Shown: positions 28,302-38,648 of the stretch, piece by piece | Layout: each line of letters opens with the position of its first letter | Position numbering within the stretch: position 1 is the first letter of the stretch | Assembly: GCF_001039575.1 (NCBI RefSeq) | Contig: NZ_JIBT01000032.1 | Span: 1-64,000 of the forward strand | DNA: 64,000 bases | Direction: 5' to 3' | Origin: Halomonas sp. PR-M31 | GTDB taxonomy: Bacteria > Pseudomonadota > Gammaproteobacteria > Pseudomonadales > Halomonadaceae | Position numbers and translations under genes: made by a program | The notes under the pieces: model-generated | The model's database searches: none | Told to the model about the DNA's origin: nothing | The model's input: only the letters and a program-made list of their open reading frames with translations

Positions 28302-29161
28302 CAGTTGTTCTCTTCCAGAATGACTATCGAGCGTTGTTGCTGATCGAGCGCCTTGAGTTGGGGCTCAAGCAGTAGCGAAGGCACCAGACTGGCACAGCGT
28401 ATCTTGACGACCGTCGGCAATGTGGCAAGCAGGGCATCACGCCGTTTGCGGCCAGTCTCGATGTCACGGCTGACCATCAGTGTCGCAAGGGTACGATTGT
28501 CGAGCTGGAAACAGGCTTCGTAACTGCAGGTGGCGCTTACGAGCATATCCAGCATGGCTTGCTGATCGCGCCAGGAACAGCGCAGCAAAAGCAGTTCACC
28601 GTAACTGCCCTCACGGCTGCATCGGGTTGTTTCGAGTGGCAATTCGTGAGCCAATTGCCGCCCCGAGTGCAGCGAGCGCTCACAGGTTAGGCGCGTCCGC
28701 CGTGTCAAACCGGACTGTAGCGGCAGTTCTGTCAAGCTATGGGTAAAGCTCATTATCATCGATGTAATCAATATGGCGAGTGCCAACAGACCTTGTTCGA
28801 TATCGATATTCAGTGCTACCTGCCACCAGCATGAGAAGGCTAGCACGCCTTGCAATAACCAGAGCCAGGGGGGTTGAGGCAGAATGAGTACCACAGCCCA
28901 CAGCCATAGCCAGGGCAGATGACGCTCCGGCGCCAGCCATAGGAACAACGTCAGGGATAGGCCAAGCAGCAGTGGCGCAAACGTGCCGGGAAAGACGACC
29001 AGGCGGCGACGCTCCAAGGCAACAAGACCCAAACCAATGCCGATGACGCTCAATAGTACTCGAGATACGCTATCCTGAGGCGTAGTGGCCAGCAGCAGTA
29101 GAGTAGTTGCGGCAAACAGCAGGGTGAGGCGATAAAGCCCGTTTTTGAACTTGCTCTCCAT
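28301..29161 (-). CDS. Membrane protein, possibly with a highly degenerate GGDEF-like C-terminus
   Basis: This is a 286-aa protein. Residues ~10-150 contain about six hydrophobic helices rich in Leu and Trp. The last ~120 residues are soluble; FQLDNRTLATLMVSRDIETG sits where a GGDEF signature would be if the domain is related, but the match is weak. It starts the operon with the next gene (stop and start overlap by one base) and has the same layout, so the two may be diverged paralogues acting together. I recognise no named family. Confidence 0.62.
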   Translation of the reverse strand: MESKFKNGLYRLTLLFAATTLLLLATTPQDSVSRVLLSVIGIGLGLVALERRRLVVFPGTFAPLLLGLSLTLFLWLAPERHLPWLWLWAVVLILPQPPWLWLLQGVLAFSCWWQVALNIDIEQGLLALAILITSMIMSFTHSLTELPLQSGLTRRTRLTCERSLHSGRQLAHELPLETTRCSREGSYGELLLLRCSWRDQQAMLDMLVSATCSYEACFQLDNRTLATLMVSRDIETGRKRRDALLATLPTVVKIRCASLVPSLLLEPQLKALDQQQRSIVILEENN

Positions 29162-29306
29162 GGTGCCTTATCATGCATCTCATTTCGTGATGACGGATAC
29201 TGTACGATACCTGTCCCATTAGAACGATACGTCTGTTGCTTTTCATTTTGATAATGACGCTCAAGTGGCTTTTGCCATGCCAAGCACTCTGGAGAATCTT
29301 ACCGGC

Positions 29307-30602
29307 ATGTCACCATACAATATGATCGATAACATGTCCGGCAACGCCGATATTGATGCCTACATGAACACCCTAGGGGCTCAGGCTCGTCGGTCCAGTA
29401 CGCATTTGCGGGGTGCGGGAGCCGGGGCCAAGAATGCTGCGCTGGTCGCCATTGCTGCCCAGCTCGATGCAGCGCGCGTCACGTTGATCGAAGCCAACGT
29501 TCGAGATTTGGAGCGTGCCCGTGCCAACGGTCTTGATGACGCCATGCTCGATCGACTCACGCTTAACGATACGCGCATAGACGCCATGATCGAAGGCGTG
29601 ACACAGGTTGCCAACTTGTCCGATCCAGTAGGCGAAATCGATGGCCTGCGTACACTACCCAGCGGTATTCAAGTGGGGCAGATGCGTGTACCCATCGGCG
29701 TGATCGGGATCATTTACGAATCGCGCCCCAATGTAACAGTGGAGGCCGCCAGCCTGTGCCTCAAGGCAGGCAATGCCTGCATTTTGCGCGGCGGTTCCGA
29801 GGCCCGGAACAGCAATGCAGCCCTTGCGGACTGTATCGCCAAGGGGCTAACGCAGGCCGATATTTCCGAGATGGCGGTGCAGGTAGTGGCAACCACAGAG
29901 CGGGCGGCGGTCGGACGTCTCATTACTATGCCGGAATACGTCGATGTCATCATTCCCCGAGGCGGGAAATCCCTGATCGAGCGAGTGTCACAGGAAGCCC
30001 GGGTGCCGGTGATAAAGCATCTGGATGGCGTCTGTCATGTATACGTCGATGCCAGTGCCGATCTCGACAAGGCGCTGGCCATCGCGCTCAATGCCAAAAC
30101 CCAGCGCTATGGCACCTGCAACACCCTGGAGACGCTGCTGCTGGATGCGCCGATCGCTTCTGAGCTGCTGCCTCGTCTAGCCGAGGCCTATGCGCCTCAT
30201 CAGGTCGAGCTGCGTGGCTGCGAGCGTGCTCGGGAGGCATTGCCGGACATTACGTTGGCCAGCGAAGAAGACTGGCAGGCGGAATATCTGGCGCCCATTC
30301 TCGCCATTCGCGTGGTCGATGGCATCGATGCTGCCATGGCCCATATCGAATGCTATGGTTCCCAGCATACCGATGCCATCGTCACCGAATCCTATACCCT
30401 GGCACGACGTTTCTTGGCGGAGGTGGATTCCAGTTCGGTGATGGTCAATGCCTCGACCCGTTTTGCCGACGGCTTCGAGTATGGCCTCGGCGCCGAGATC
30501 GGCATTTCCACCAACAAGCTTCATGCCCGGGGGCCGGTGGGTCTGGAAGGCCTGACTACCCGCAAGTACGTGGTGCTTGGGGATGGCCATGTGCGCAGCT
30601 GA
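29307..30602 (+). CDS. proA: Glutamate-5-semialdehyde dehydrogenase (gamma-glutamyl phosphate reductase)
   Basis: The protein is about 431 aa from ATG 29307, which has a GGAGA box; ATG 29334 would give 422 aa, closer to the E. coli length of 417. The catalytic Cys lies in [30 protein letters not shown] and the C-terminal [13 protein letters not shown] are typical. It reduces gamma-glutamyl phosphate in proline synthesis. It opens the conserved proA-nadD-rsfS-rlmH-mrdA-rodA block. Confidence 0.95.
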   Translation: MSPYNMIDNMSGNADIDAYMNTLGAQARRSSTHLRGAGAGAKNAALVAIAAQLDAARVTLIEANVRDLERARANGLDDAMLDRLTLNDTRIDAMIEGVTQVANLSDPVGEIDGLRTLPSGIQVGQMRVPIGVIGIIYESRPNVTVEAASLCLKAGNACILRGGSEARNSNAALADCIAKGLTQADISEMAVQVVATTERAAVGRLITMPEYVDVIIPRGGKSLIERVSQEARVPVIKHLDGVCHVYVDASADLDKALAIALNAKTQRYGTCNTLETLLLDAPIASELLPRLAEAYAPHQVELRGCERAREALPDITLASEEDWQAEYLAPILAIRVVDGIDAAMAHIECYGSQHTDAIVTESYTLARRFLAEVDSSSVMVNASTRFADGFEYGLGAEIGISTNKLHARGPVGLEGLTTRKYVVLGDGHVRS

Positions 30603-30621
30603 GGTCGGTTCGGCTGCCCCC

Positions 30622-31259
30622 ATGAGGAAAATCGCGATGCTGGGGGGGACCTTCGATCCCGTGCATCACGGCCATTTACGTAGTGCCGTCGAGCTCAAGG
30701 AGATCCTGGCGCTTGATCGAGTGCACATGATTCCGGCCCACATGCCCCCCCATCGGGGGCGCCGGGTGTCGCTGCGGTGAATCGCCTAGAAATGCTCGAG
30801 GCAGGCATAGGCGATACCCCAGGACTCTGTGCCGATGATCGCGAGCTGGGTCGATCAGGGCCTTCCTATTCCGTCGATACGCTGGCTTCCTTACGAAATG
30901 AGTTCGGTGGCCAAACACGGCTGGTAATGGCGCTGGGCGTCGATGCCTTCCTCAAACTCACCGAATGGCAGGATCCAGGTCGACTCTTCGAGCTGGCGCA
31001 TTTGGTTGTGATCGCGCGCCCAGGCCACACCGCGGCGCCGAGTCCGGCGTTGCAAGCGTTGATCGAGGGGCGCGAAGTGGGTGATGCTGCGAATCTGTTT
31101 GCAACACCGGCGGGGCGTCTTTTACATCTGCGTTTGCCCAGCCGCATGGATATATCCGCAACCGAACTGCGTCGGCGTCTGCAGGCGGGGCTTAGCGTGC
31201 GGTATCTCTTGCCAAATACGGTGGAAACCTATATTCAATCCCGCAGTCTTTACCGCTAG
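30622..31259 (+). pseudogene. nadD: Nicotinate-nucleotide adenylyltransferase, frameshifted
   Basis: The N-terminal frame (ATG 30622) encodes [16 protein letters not shown], the nucleotidyltransferase HxGH motif, then runs to an early stop at 30780. A second frame carries the rest of NadD, including SYSVDTLASLR, VMALGVDAFLKL and RMDISATELRRRL. One extra G in the run at 30755-30759 restores ...[16 protein letters not shown]..., the expected join. NadD makes nicotinate adenine dinucleotide and is usually essential, so a sequencing or assembly indel is much more likely than a real null allele. Confidence 0.9.
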
Positions 31260-31315
31260 GCGGTGACATGAAGGTAGAATGTGACCTTGTACGGTGGTCT
31301 TACACTCGAGGAGCT

Positions 31316-31678
31316 ATGCAAAACGAAGCATTGAAGATATTGGCCGTGGGAGCCCTGGAAGAACTCAAGGGTCAGGATATTACCGAGCTTGACGTCGCTG
31401 CACTGACCAGCGTTACCGATACCATGGTAATCGCTAACGGTACCTCGACACGTCATGTGAGCGCGCTAGCGGAGAACGTCGTCGAAAAGGCCAAGGAAGC
31501 GGGCATAAGGCCTCTGGGCGTCGAAGGCGGAGCAGGCGCCGACTGGGTGCTGGTGGATCTAGGGGATGTGGTCGTGCATGTCATGCTGCCGGATGCCCGG
31601 CGTCTGTACGATCTTGAGCGTTTATGGTCCGATCTGCCCAGCAACGGAGAGGAGGAGGTGCGCGGAGGCCAGGCATGA
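31316..31678 (+). CDS. rsfS: Ribosomal silencing factor RsfS
   Basis: This is a 120-aa protein starting at ATG 31316 behind a CGAGGAG box. It has the RsfS/DUF143 fold with [38 protein letters not shown] and YDLERLW. It binds L14 of the large ribosomal subunit and blocks subunit joining when nutrients are scarce. Its stop overlaps the rlmH start by ATGA. Confidence 0.96.
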   Translation: MQNEALKILAVGALEELKGQDITELDVAALTSVTDTMVIANGTSTRHVSALAENVVEKAKEAGIRPLGVEGGAGADWVLVDLGDVVVHVMLPDARRLYDLERLWSDLPSNGEEEVRGGQA

Positions 31679-32142
31679 AGGTACGCCTGCTCGCCGTGGG
31701 TCAGCGTATGCCAAGCTGGGTAGAACAGGGCGTTGGCGAGTATCGCAAGCGCCTGCCTCGGGATTTTGCCTTAGAGATAGTCGAAATCGCCCCCGGGGCT
31801 CGAGGCAAGAATGCGGACGTGGCCCGGGCAGTGTCCCAGGAAGGGCAGCGCATGAGAGAGCGCCTGCGAGAGAGCGATCATCGCGTTGCCTTAGAGGTGA
31901 CCGGGCAGCCTTGGTCTACGCAGCAGCTAGCGCAGCAAGCAGAGGCCTGGCGTCATCGTGGGGGCGATGTGGCCTTGCTGATAGGCGGGCCGGATGGACT
32001 GGAGCCACGGCTGTCGGCTCAGGCGGAACAGCGCTGGTCCCTGTCGCCTTTGACATTGCCTCATCCATTAGTACGCCTTTTACTATGCGAGCAGCTCTAT
32101 CGGGCCTGGACACTGCTAGTCAGTCATCCTTATCATCGCTAA
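31675..32142 (+). CDS. rlmH: 23S rRNA (pseudouridine1915-N3)-methyltransferase
   Basis: The protein is 155 aa, the usual length, starting [14 protein letters not shown]. The SPOUT-fold SAM-binding knot is shown by [10 protein letters not shown] and by the C-terminal [23 protein letters not shown]. It methylates pseudouridine 1915 in helix 69 of 23S rRNA on assembled ribosomes. It is translationally coupled with rsfS, as in most gammaproteobacteria. Confidence 0.97.
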   Translation: MKVRLLAVGQRMPSWVEQGVGEYRKRLPRDFALEIVEIAPGARGKNADVARAVSQEGQRMRERLRESDHRVALEVTGQPWSTQQLAQQAEAWRHRGGDVALLIGGPDGLEPRLSAQAEQRWSLSPLTLPHPLVRLLLCEQLYRAWTLLVSHPYHR

Positions 32143-32188
32143 TTCAAAATGATGACTGTCCTGAGCCACTTCGAGACGAAAACCTTGC

Positions 32189-34072
32189 ATGCCTAAACGC
32201 CGCGAAACCCTGAAGGATCCCGAGCAGGAAGTTCGCGTCTTTCGCAACCGTTCCATACTGGCTGTCGTGCTGGTCCTGTTGATGTCTGCAGGACTGGTGG
32301 GGCGCCTGTTCTACCTGCAGGTGGTTCAGCACGAGGTGTTCATCACCCGCTCCGACAAGAATCGTGTCCGAGTCGAGCCACTGCCCCCGACCCGCGGGCT
32401 GCTCATGGATCGTGACGGTCAGCTGCTGGCAGAGAATCGTCCTACCTACAACCTGACCATCGTGCCGGAACGCGTCGACGATCTGGACGCGACCTTGAAC
32501 TTATTGGTGGATATTCTCGATCTGCCGGACGCGGATATCGTTTCTCTCAAGAAACGCTCCCGGCAGCGGCAGCGACCCTATCAGCCGGCGCTTTTGCTCA
32601 GCGAGTTGGATGAAGAGCAGATCGCCCAGCTGGCGGTCAACCGCTATCGTTTGCCGGGCATCGAGGTCGAGGCGCAGCTGCTGCGCTACTATCCCGATAC
32701 CGACATCATGTCTCACGTGCTGGGTTATGTCGGCCGCATCAATGCCGAAGAGGTCAAGACCCTCGACAAAGGTAACTATGCCGGTACCCACTTCATCGGC
32801 AAGACTGGCGTCGAGCGCGAGTATGAAGATGCGTTGCATGGTCAGGCGGGGCTGCGCAAGGTCGAGACCAACGCGCGGGGACGAGTCCTTCGAGAGCTTG
32901 GGCGCACCGACCCGGTACCGGGGCAGAACATCACGCTGACCATCGACAAGAAGCTTCAACAGCTCGGATATGAACTGCTCGATGGCCGACGAGGCTCGAT
33001 CGTTGCCATCGAGCCTGCCAGCGGTGAGATATTGGCCATGGTCTCGTCACCGGGATTCAACGCCAATCTATTCGTTACCGGCATCAGTCACAAGGACTAC
33101 CAGGGGCTCAGAAGTAATCCCGATCTGCCTCTATATAACCGTGCAATTCGAGGGCAGTATCCGCCGGCGTCGACGATCAAGCCTTTCGAGGCCTTGGCGG
33201 GGCTCCAAAATGGCGTCATTACGCCGAACACGACGGTTTACGACCCAGGTTTCTACAAATTGCCCGAGCATTCAAGGCGCTATCATAACTGGCTGCGATG
33301 GGGGCATGGCCGGGTCAACATGCGACGTGCCATCGTCGTCTCCAACGATACGTATTTCTACAACTTGTCTCATGAGCTGGGGATCGAGCGTTTGGCTGAG
33401 TTCATGCACCGCTTTGGGTTCGGCGAAGAAACCAGTCACGATGTTCACGGTGCTGCCAGCGGCGTCATGCCTTCCGGTCAATGGAAGCGTGCGCGTTATG
33501 GTCAGGTCTGGTTTCCCGGTGAGACGCTATCTGTGGGTATTGGTCAGGGCTATTGGCTGTCGACGCCGCTGCAGTTGGCCACCGCCACGGCGGTACTGGC
33601 CAATCGGGGCAATTGGGTTGCACCGCATCTAGCCAGGCGTATCGGCGATGAGCCGCTGACACTGCCGAAAACGAAACAGAATATCGAGCTGGCCAACGAT
33701 GAGTGGTGGGATCTGGTCAACAAGGCCATGGAAGACGTGATGACCGGCAATGAGGGTACCGGACGCCGATCCGGCCAGGACCTGGCCTATCGCATGGCCG
33801 GCAAATCCGGCACGGCCCAGGTATTCACTCTGGCCAACGATGAGCGTTACAACGCCGCCGAGTTGGAAGAGCGACTGCACGATCACGCGCTTTTCGTCGC
33901 TTTTGCACCGATTGAGGCGCCTGAAATCGCGGTTGCCGTGATCATTGAAAACGCTGGCGGGGGGAGCAGTCACGCTGGCCCGCTGGCCCGCAAGATGCTG
34001 GATGCGTGGATATTGCGAGAAGGCAAGGACATATTACCCGACGAATCTTCCGACGCCGGTGAGGAAATCTGA
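32189..34072 (+). CDS. mrdA: Penicillin-binding protein 2
   Basis: This 627-aa transpeptidase drives lateral wall synthesis during cell elongation. A membrane anchor lies at ~residues 23-46. The transpeptidase motifs are SxxK (STIK, Ser328), SxN (SND) and KSGTA. The upstream pedestal domain has the typical PPTRGLLMDRDGQLLA. It forms the elongasome glycosyltransferase-transpeptidase pair with RodA, encoded 4 bases downstream. Confidence 0.97.
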   Translation: MPKRRETLKDPEQEVRVFRNRSILAVVLVLLMSAGLVGRLFYLQVVQHEVFITRSDKNRVRVEPLPPTRGLLMDRDGQLLAENRPTYNLTIVPERVDDLDATLNLLVDILDLPDADIVSLKKRSRQRQRPYQPALLLSELDEEQIAQLAVNRYRLPGIEVEAQLLRYYPDTDIMSHVLGYVGRINAEEVKTLDKGNYAGTHFIGKTGVEREYEDALHGQAGLRKVETNARGRVLRELGRTDPVPGQNITLTIDKKLQQLGYELLDGRRGSIVAIEPASGEILAMVSSPGFNANLFVTGISHKDYQGLRSNPDLPLYNRAIRGQYPPASTIKPFEALAGLQNGVITPNTTVYDPGFYKLPEHSRRYHNWLRWGHGRVNMRRAIVVSNDTYFYNLSHELGIERLAEFMHRFGFGEETSHDVHGAASGVMPSGQWKRARYGQVWFPGETLSVGIGQGYWLSTPLQLATATAVLANRGNWVAPHLARRIGDEPLTLPKTKQNIELANDEWWDLVNKAMEDVMTGNEGTGRRSGQDLAYRMAGKSGTAQVFTLANDERYNAAELEERLHDHALFVAFAPIEAPEIAVAVIIENAGGGSSHAGPLARKMLDAWILREGKDILPDESSDAGEEI

Positions 34073-34076
34073 CGCC

Positions 34077-35216
34077 ATGGCCTTGCAGGAGTCTTTATTA
34101 CCCAGTCGGGGCAGCACCATCAAGCGGCGGCGGAGTCTCTGGTTTCGTATCCATCTCGATCCCTGGTTGCTGGGGCTGTTGTTACTGCTGTTGCTGTCAG
34201 GGCTTTTCGTGCTTTATAGCGCCAGCGGGCAGCGCCTGCCGGTAGTAACAGCCCAGGTCACTCGATTGGGCGTGGCAATAGTCACTATGCTGGTATTGGC
34301 TCAACTGAGTCTAGGCGCATTGTATCGGTGGGCGCTGCCCCTTTATCTGGCGGGTTTTTTGATGCTGGTGGCCGTTGAGGTGATGGGGGATATCGGCATG
34401 GGTGCCCAGCGCTGGCTGGTCATTCCCGGTGTTGTGCGCTTTCAACCCTCGGAGCTGATGAAGCTGGCCATGCCCATGATGGTGGCGGCTTATCTGCATC
34501 GTCGTCCGTTGCCCCCCCGTATTCGAGACATTCTGATTTGCGCCCTGATCATTGGAGCGCCGGTCATGCTGATCGCCAGGCAACCGGATCTAGGAACTTC
34601 ATTGCTGGTCGCCTGCGCTGCGATCTTCGTTCTCTTGCTGGCAGGGCTTTCCTGGCGGCTCATTGCGTTTCTAGGTGCCTTGGCCGGCGCGGCGCTGCCG
34701 CTGCTATGGCTCAACATGCACAACTATCAGCGTCAGCGCGTATTGACCTTTCTCAATCCGGAAAGCGATCCGCTAGGAGCGGGCTGGAACATCATTCAAT
34801 CCACCACCGCTATCGGCAGTGGGGGAATACAGGGCAAAGGCTGGACCCTGGGCACCCAATCTCAACTCGAATTTCTACCGGAGCGCCATACGGACTTCAT
34901 TGTCGCCGTGCTGGGAGAAGAGTTCGGGCTGATCGGCATGTCCTTGATTCTGGGGCTATACCTGCTGATCGTGGTCCGAGGGCTGGTGATTGCCAACAGC
35001 GCTCAGGATACCTTCGGGCGTTTGATGGCAGGTAGTATTACACTCACCTTTTTTATTTACGTGTTCGTTAATATCGGTATGGTCAGTGGTATCTTGCCAG
35101 TGGTTGGCGTACCGCTACCACTGGTCAGTTACGGCGGGACCTCCAGCGTGACCTTGCTGGCGGGTTTCGGTATTCTCATGTCCATTCAAAGCCACCGGCG
35201 CCTGCTGGCACGTTAG
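34077..35216 (+). CDS. rodA: Rod shape-determining protein RodA (SEDS peptidoglycan glycosyltransferase)
   Basis: The protein has 379 aa from ATG 34077; frames opening further upstream lie inside mrdA. It has about ten transmembrane helices and the SEDS motifs GAQRWLVIPGVVRFQPSELM, RQPDLGTSL and the C-terminal PLPLVSYGGTSSV. It polymerises lipid II glycan strands at the inner membrane together with PBP2. No frameshift is apparent. Confidence 0.97.
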   Translation: MALQESLLPSRGSTIKRRRSLWFRIHLDPWLLGLLLLLLLSGLFVLYSASGQRLPVVTAQVTRLGVAIVTMLVLAQLSLGALYRWALPLYLAGFLMLVAVEVMGDIGMGAQRWLVIPGVVRFQPSELMKLAMPMMVAAYLHRRPLPPRIRDILICALIIGAPVMLIARQPDLGTSLLVACAAIFVLLLAGLSWRLIAFLGALAGAALPLLWLNMHNYQRQRVLTFLNPESDPLGAGWNIIQSTTAIGSGGIQGKGWTLGTQSQLEFLPERHTDFIVAVLGEEFGLIGMSLILGLYLLIVVRGLVIANSAQDTFGRLMAGSITLTFFIYVFVNIGMVSGILPVVGVPLPLVSYGGTSSVTLLAGFGILMSIQSHRRLLAR

Positions 35217-35279
35217 CAAGATCCGCTACGTGATCAATTTGTGCAGAGCGCAACTGGGGCAATAGGGAGTCGCAAGACA

Positions 35280-36295
35280 ATGAAGGCTGTTCTTCGCCAG
35301 ACCATGGGTGCGGTGTTCGCTGCGGCGATTTTATTAAGCCAAACGGCTCAGGCTAAAGAAGACTTCGATCCTGCTCAAAATCCTGATACTCAAGCGCTGG
35401 TCAAGGAGCTAACGGCTCGTGGCATCGATCGAGATTGGCTAGAGCTTGCACTGCAACAAGCCGAATTTCGGCCTGCGGTGCTTGAGGCGATGACCGGTGC
35501 CGCGGAGCGCCGGCTGGTATGGCATGAGTATCGGGACATTTTCATCAAGCCCCAGCGCATCGAGGAAGGAGCGGCCTTCATTAAGGCGCATCAGGACGCC
35601 TTCGATCGCGCCCAGGCGGAATATGGCGTTGCACCGGAAGTGATCGCTGCCATCATCGGCGTCGAGACCTTCTATGGCCGACATACCGGCACCCATCGCG
35701 TCATCGACTCCCTGGCTACCCTGGCTTTTCATCACCCCAAGCGGGGCGACTTCTTTCGCGGCGAGCTGGCGGCATTTCTCGAGATCACCAGCGAGCAGAA
35801 TGTCGATCCGTTGACGCTGCAGGCTCCTACGCCGGGGCCATGGGCTTCCCCCAGTTCATTCCCACCAGCTACCAGGCCTATGCGGTGGATTTCGACGGGG
35901 ATGGCAAGCGTGATCTTTGGCACAACCCAGTGGACGCCATCGGCAGTGTCGGCAACTATTTCGCCCGCCATGGCTGGACCGCGGATGACGCGATCATTAC
36001 CGCAGCCAAGGGGCCGTCTACCCCGCCCAAGGTGATCGAGTTCAACCAGACTCAAAAGCCTTACGCAAGCGTGAGCACCCTGCGCGAGCAAGGTATCGAG
36101 GCGGATACTGGTTCGCTCGAAGATTCGGCTAAGGTCGTGCCGCTGGTGCTTGAGCGCGAAGATGGAACGATGCGCTACGAGCTTGGACACAACAATTTTT
36201 ATGTCATCACACGCTATAACCACAGCCATCTTTACGCCATGGCGGTGACCACCCTGGCGCAGTGCATTCGCGATGCCTTGGAGAATGAGGCATGA
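35280..36295 (+). pseudogene. mltB: Lytic murein transglycosylase B, frameshifted
   Basis: The N-terminal frame (ATG 35280, with a Sec signal of ~26 residues ending AQA) carries VIAAIIGVETFYGRHTGTHRV with the catalytic Glu. After DPLTLQ the family sequence GSYAGAMGFPQFIPTSY continues in the +1 frame to the stop at 36295. Adding one G at 35822-35823 rejoins it. The enzyme cleaves glycan strands to 1,6-anhydromuramoyl products in the periplasm. Its stop overlaps the rlpA start, so the operon is otherwise intact. Confidence 0.9.
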
Positions 36296-37296
36296 GTCGA
36301 CGACTGCTTTATATCGGCCTGGCCTGTACGTTGTTGGCCGGATGCGCTGGCGGAGGCGGCAGTTACAAAGGCGAGAATGCCTCCAATGCATCAAAGAAGA
36401 GCGCTGGCGGTCGTTACGCCATGAATAGCGATGCCTACCCGGAACTGCCACCAGACGTCTCCGATGTGCCGGACGCGGTGCCTCGGGTCGAACCGAGATC
36501 CGCCAGCGGCAACCGCCCGACTTATCAGGTGTGGGGCAAGACCTATCATGTCTTGGCAGACCCGACGGGCTACGAGAAGCGGGGCACGGCCTCCTGGTAC
36601 GGCCAGAAGTTTCACGGCTATGCCACTGCTAGCGGTGAAATCTACGATATGTACAAGATGTCCGCAGCCCATCGGTCATTGCCACTGCCTACCTATGCGC
36701 GAGTTACTAATACGGACAACGGTCGTTCCGTCATCGTCAAGGTCAACGATCGCGGCCCGTTTCACAGCGATCGCCTGATCGATCTTTCTTATGCGGCGGC
36801 GGCACGGCTCGATATTCTCGGCAACGGCACCGGTCATGTGGAGGTCGAGGCTATTGATCCTGCGGCATGGCAGGCGCGGCAGCAGCGATCAGCCCAGCCC
36901 AGCGCACCGCCGCGCGTCGCTCAAGCGGCGGTAACGACCGCCCAGCCCGTCATGACGCCTTCCGCCCCTGCAAACGGCGCCCAAGCGAGCCGGGGTCAGT
37001 CAAGCCAGGCCCAGGCAGCATCGACTTCGGCTTCCCTCGCTACGTCCCAGGCTGCCAGCGCTGGCGGTTCACGCATGTACCTGCAGGTGGCGGCTCTCGG
37101 CTCCGCTGCCGGTGCTCAGGCGCTACAGATGCGATTGCAAAATACGCTGGATCGGCCGGTGCGGGTCGATAGCGACACCCGCATGCATCGAGTCCAGGTC
37201 GGACCGGTGAATGATCAACCTGCCTTGGAGGCTCTGCGTCAGGAGCTCAAGCAGGCAGGCTTTGCACAAGCCTTTACCATAAGAGCTCAAGAGTGA
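36292..37296 (+). CDS. rlpA: RlpA family septal ring lytic transglycosylase lipoprotein
   Basis: The protein has 334 aa. A lipobox (TLLAGC, Cys ~18) marks an outer-membrane lipoprotein. The central double-psi beta-barrel (residues ~95-185) has GTASWYGQKFHGYATASGE and VNDRGPFHSDRLIDLS, with the catalytic His/Asp region. After an Ala/Gln/Ser-rich linker, the C-terminal ~75 residues form a SPOR domain that binds denuded glycan at the septum. It overlaps mltB by ATGA and precedes dacA. Confidence 0.95.
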   Translation: MSRRLLYIGLACTLLAGCAGGGGSYKGENASNASKKSAGGRYAMNSDAYPELPPDVSDVPDAVPRVEPRSASGNRPTYQVWGKTYHVLADPTGYEKRGTASWYGQKFHGYATASGEIYDMYKMSAAHRSLPLPTYARVTNTDNGRSVIVKVNDRGPFHSDRLIDLSYAAAARLDILGNGTGHVEVEAIDPAAWQARQQRSAQPSAPPRVAQAAVTTAQPVMTPSAPANGAQASRGQSSQAQAASTSASLATSQAASAGGSRMYLQVAALGSAAGAQALQMRLQNTLDRPVRVDSDTRMHRVQVGPVNDQPALEALRQELKQAGFAQAFTIRAQE

Positions 37297-37336
37297 GCCT
37301 CATTTCTTTTCAGCACGAATCACGAGATACAACGAC

Positions 37337-38527
37337 ATGAGACTGTCTGCTTTACCCCGTACGCTAGGGCGTCTATTACCTGCCACTTTGACCGTTTGCG
37401 CGCTATTGATAGCCCCGGTTCAGGCACAGCAAGCACTGCCGGAGACGATGGTGCCATCGCCGCCGTCATTGGCAGCAAGTTCCTGGATACTCATGGATGC
37501 CAACAGTGGTGAGATACTGGTTGAGCATGAGGCGGATAAATCGCTGCCGCCTGCGAGTCTGACCAAGATGATGACCGCCTACATAGTGGAGCGAGAAATT
37601 GCGGACAATCGCATCGCGCCGGACGATCAGGTCAGTATCAGTGAAAACGCCTGGCGTACCGGTGGCTCGCGCATGTTCATTAAGGAGGGCACCCAGGTTG
37701 GGGTCGAAGATCTGCTCAAAGGTGTGGTCATTCAATCCGGCAATGATGCAAGCGTCGCTCTCGCCGAGCATATTGCCGGCTCCGAATCGGCCTTTGCGGA
37801 TCTGATGAATCAGCAAGCCCAACGACTGGGCATGAGTAATTCGCATTTCGTCAATGCCACCGGATTGCCCCACGAGAACCATTACGCCTCCGCCAAGGAT
37901 TTGGGGATACTGGCCAAGCACATCATCAAGGACTACCCGGATCATTACGATACCTACTCCGAAAAGTACTTTACTTACAACGGTATTCGCCAGCCCAACC
38001 GCAACCGCTTGCTGTGGCGCGACCCTTCCGTCGACGGGCTGAAGACCGGCCACACCGAAGCGGCAGGTTATTGCCTGGTGGCGTCAGCGAAGAAAGACGA
38101 TACGCGGCTTATCGCGGTAGTCATGGGAACCAATTCCGATGAAGCCCGGGCCCAGGAAGCGCAGAAGATCTTGAGCTATGGCTTTCGCTTCTTCGAGACC
38201 GCCAAGCTGTATGACAGCGGCGCGGTGCTCAACGAGCCCCGAGTATGGGGAGGCGAAAAGAACACCCTGCGCCTGGGCGTGGGCGAAGACGTCTACCTGA
38301 CGGTCCCTCAGGGCAAGCGCAAGGACATGACCGCCAAGCTCGATATTCAGGAAACCATCAAGGCGCCGATCGAAGCCGGGCAGCGCCTGGGTACCCTCAA
38401 GGTGCAACTGGGGGATGAAGTGGTCAAGGAGCAGCCCCTCATCGCGTTGGAAAACATCCCGGAAGGCGGCATCTTCAAGCGCCTATGGGATAACATCGTC
38501 ATGTTTGTCACCGGTTTGTTCAACTAA
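37337..38527 (+). CDS. dacA: D-alanyl-D-alanine carboxypeptidase (PBP5/6 type)
   Basis: This is a 396-aa protein with an N-terminal signal peptide (cleavage near VQA at ~residue 31) and the three active-site motifs: SLTK (SxxK), SGN and KTG in GLKTGHTEAAGYC. The C-terminal domain ends in an amphipathic helix (FKRLWDNIVMFVTGLFN), the usual membrane-surface anchor. It removes the terminal D-Ala of pentapeptides in the periplasm. Confidence 0.96.
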   Translation: MRLSALPRTLGRLLPATLTVCALLIAPVQAQQALPETMVPSPPSLAASSWILMDANSGEILVEHEADKSLPPASLTKMMTAYIVEREIADNRIAPDDQVSISENAWRTGGSRMFIKEGTQVGVEDLLKGVVIQSGNDASVALAEHIAGSESAFADLMNQQAQRLGMSNSHFVNATGLPHENHYASAKDLGILAKHIIKDYPDHYDTYSEKYFTYNGIRQPNRNRLLWRDPSVDGLKTGHTEAAGYCLVASAKKDDTRLIAVVMGTNSDEARAQEAQKILSYGFRFFETAKLYDSGAVLNEPRVWGGEKNTLRLGVGEDVYLTVPQGKRKDMTAKLDIQETIKAPIEAGQRLGTLKVQLGDEVVKEQPLIALENIPEGGIFKRLWDNIVMFVTGLFN

Positions 38528-38536
38528 TTCCTCCTT

Positions 38537-38558
38537 GGCCATGGCAGTCGCCATGGCC
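38537..38558. repeat. Hairpin downstream of dacA
   Basis: GGCCATGGC and GCCATGGCC form a 9-bp stem around AGTC. No T run follows, so it may stabilise the mRNA end or attenuate rather than terminate. Confidence 0.45.
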
Positions 38559-38648
38559 AGCACTTGCCTTATCCCCCGTCCCTGCCCCTTGGTCGCAGCG
38601 CAAAGGTTGAGTAGAATACTCGGAAATAGGTTTTGCCGAGTAAGCACC

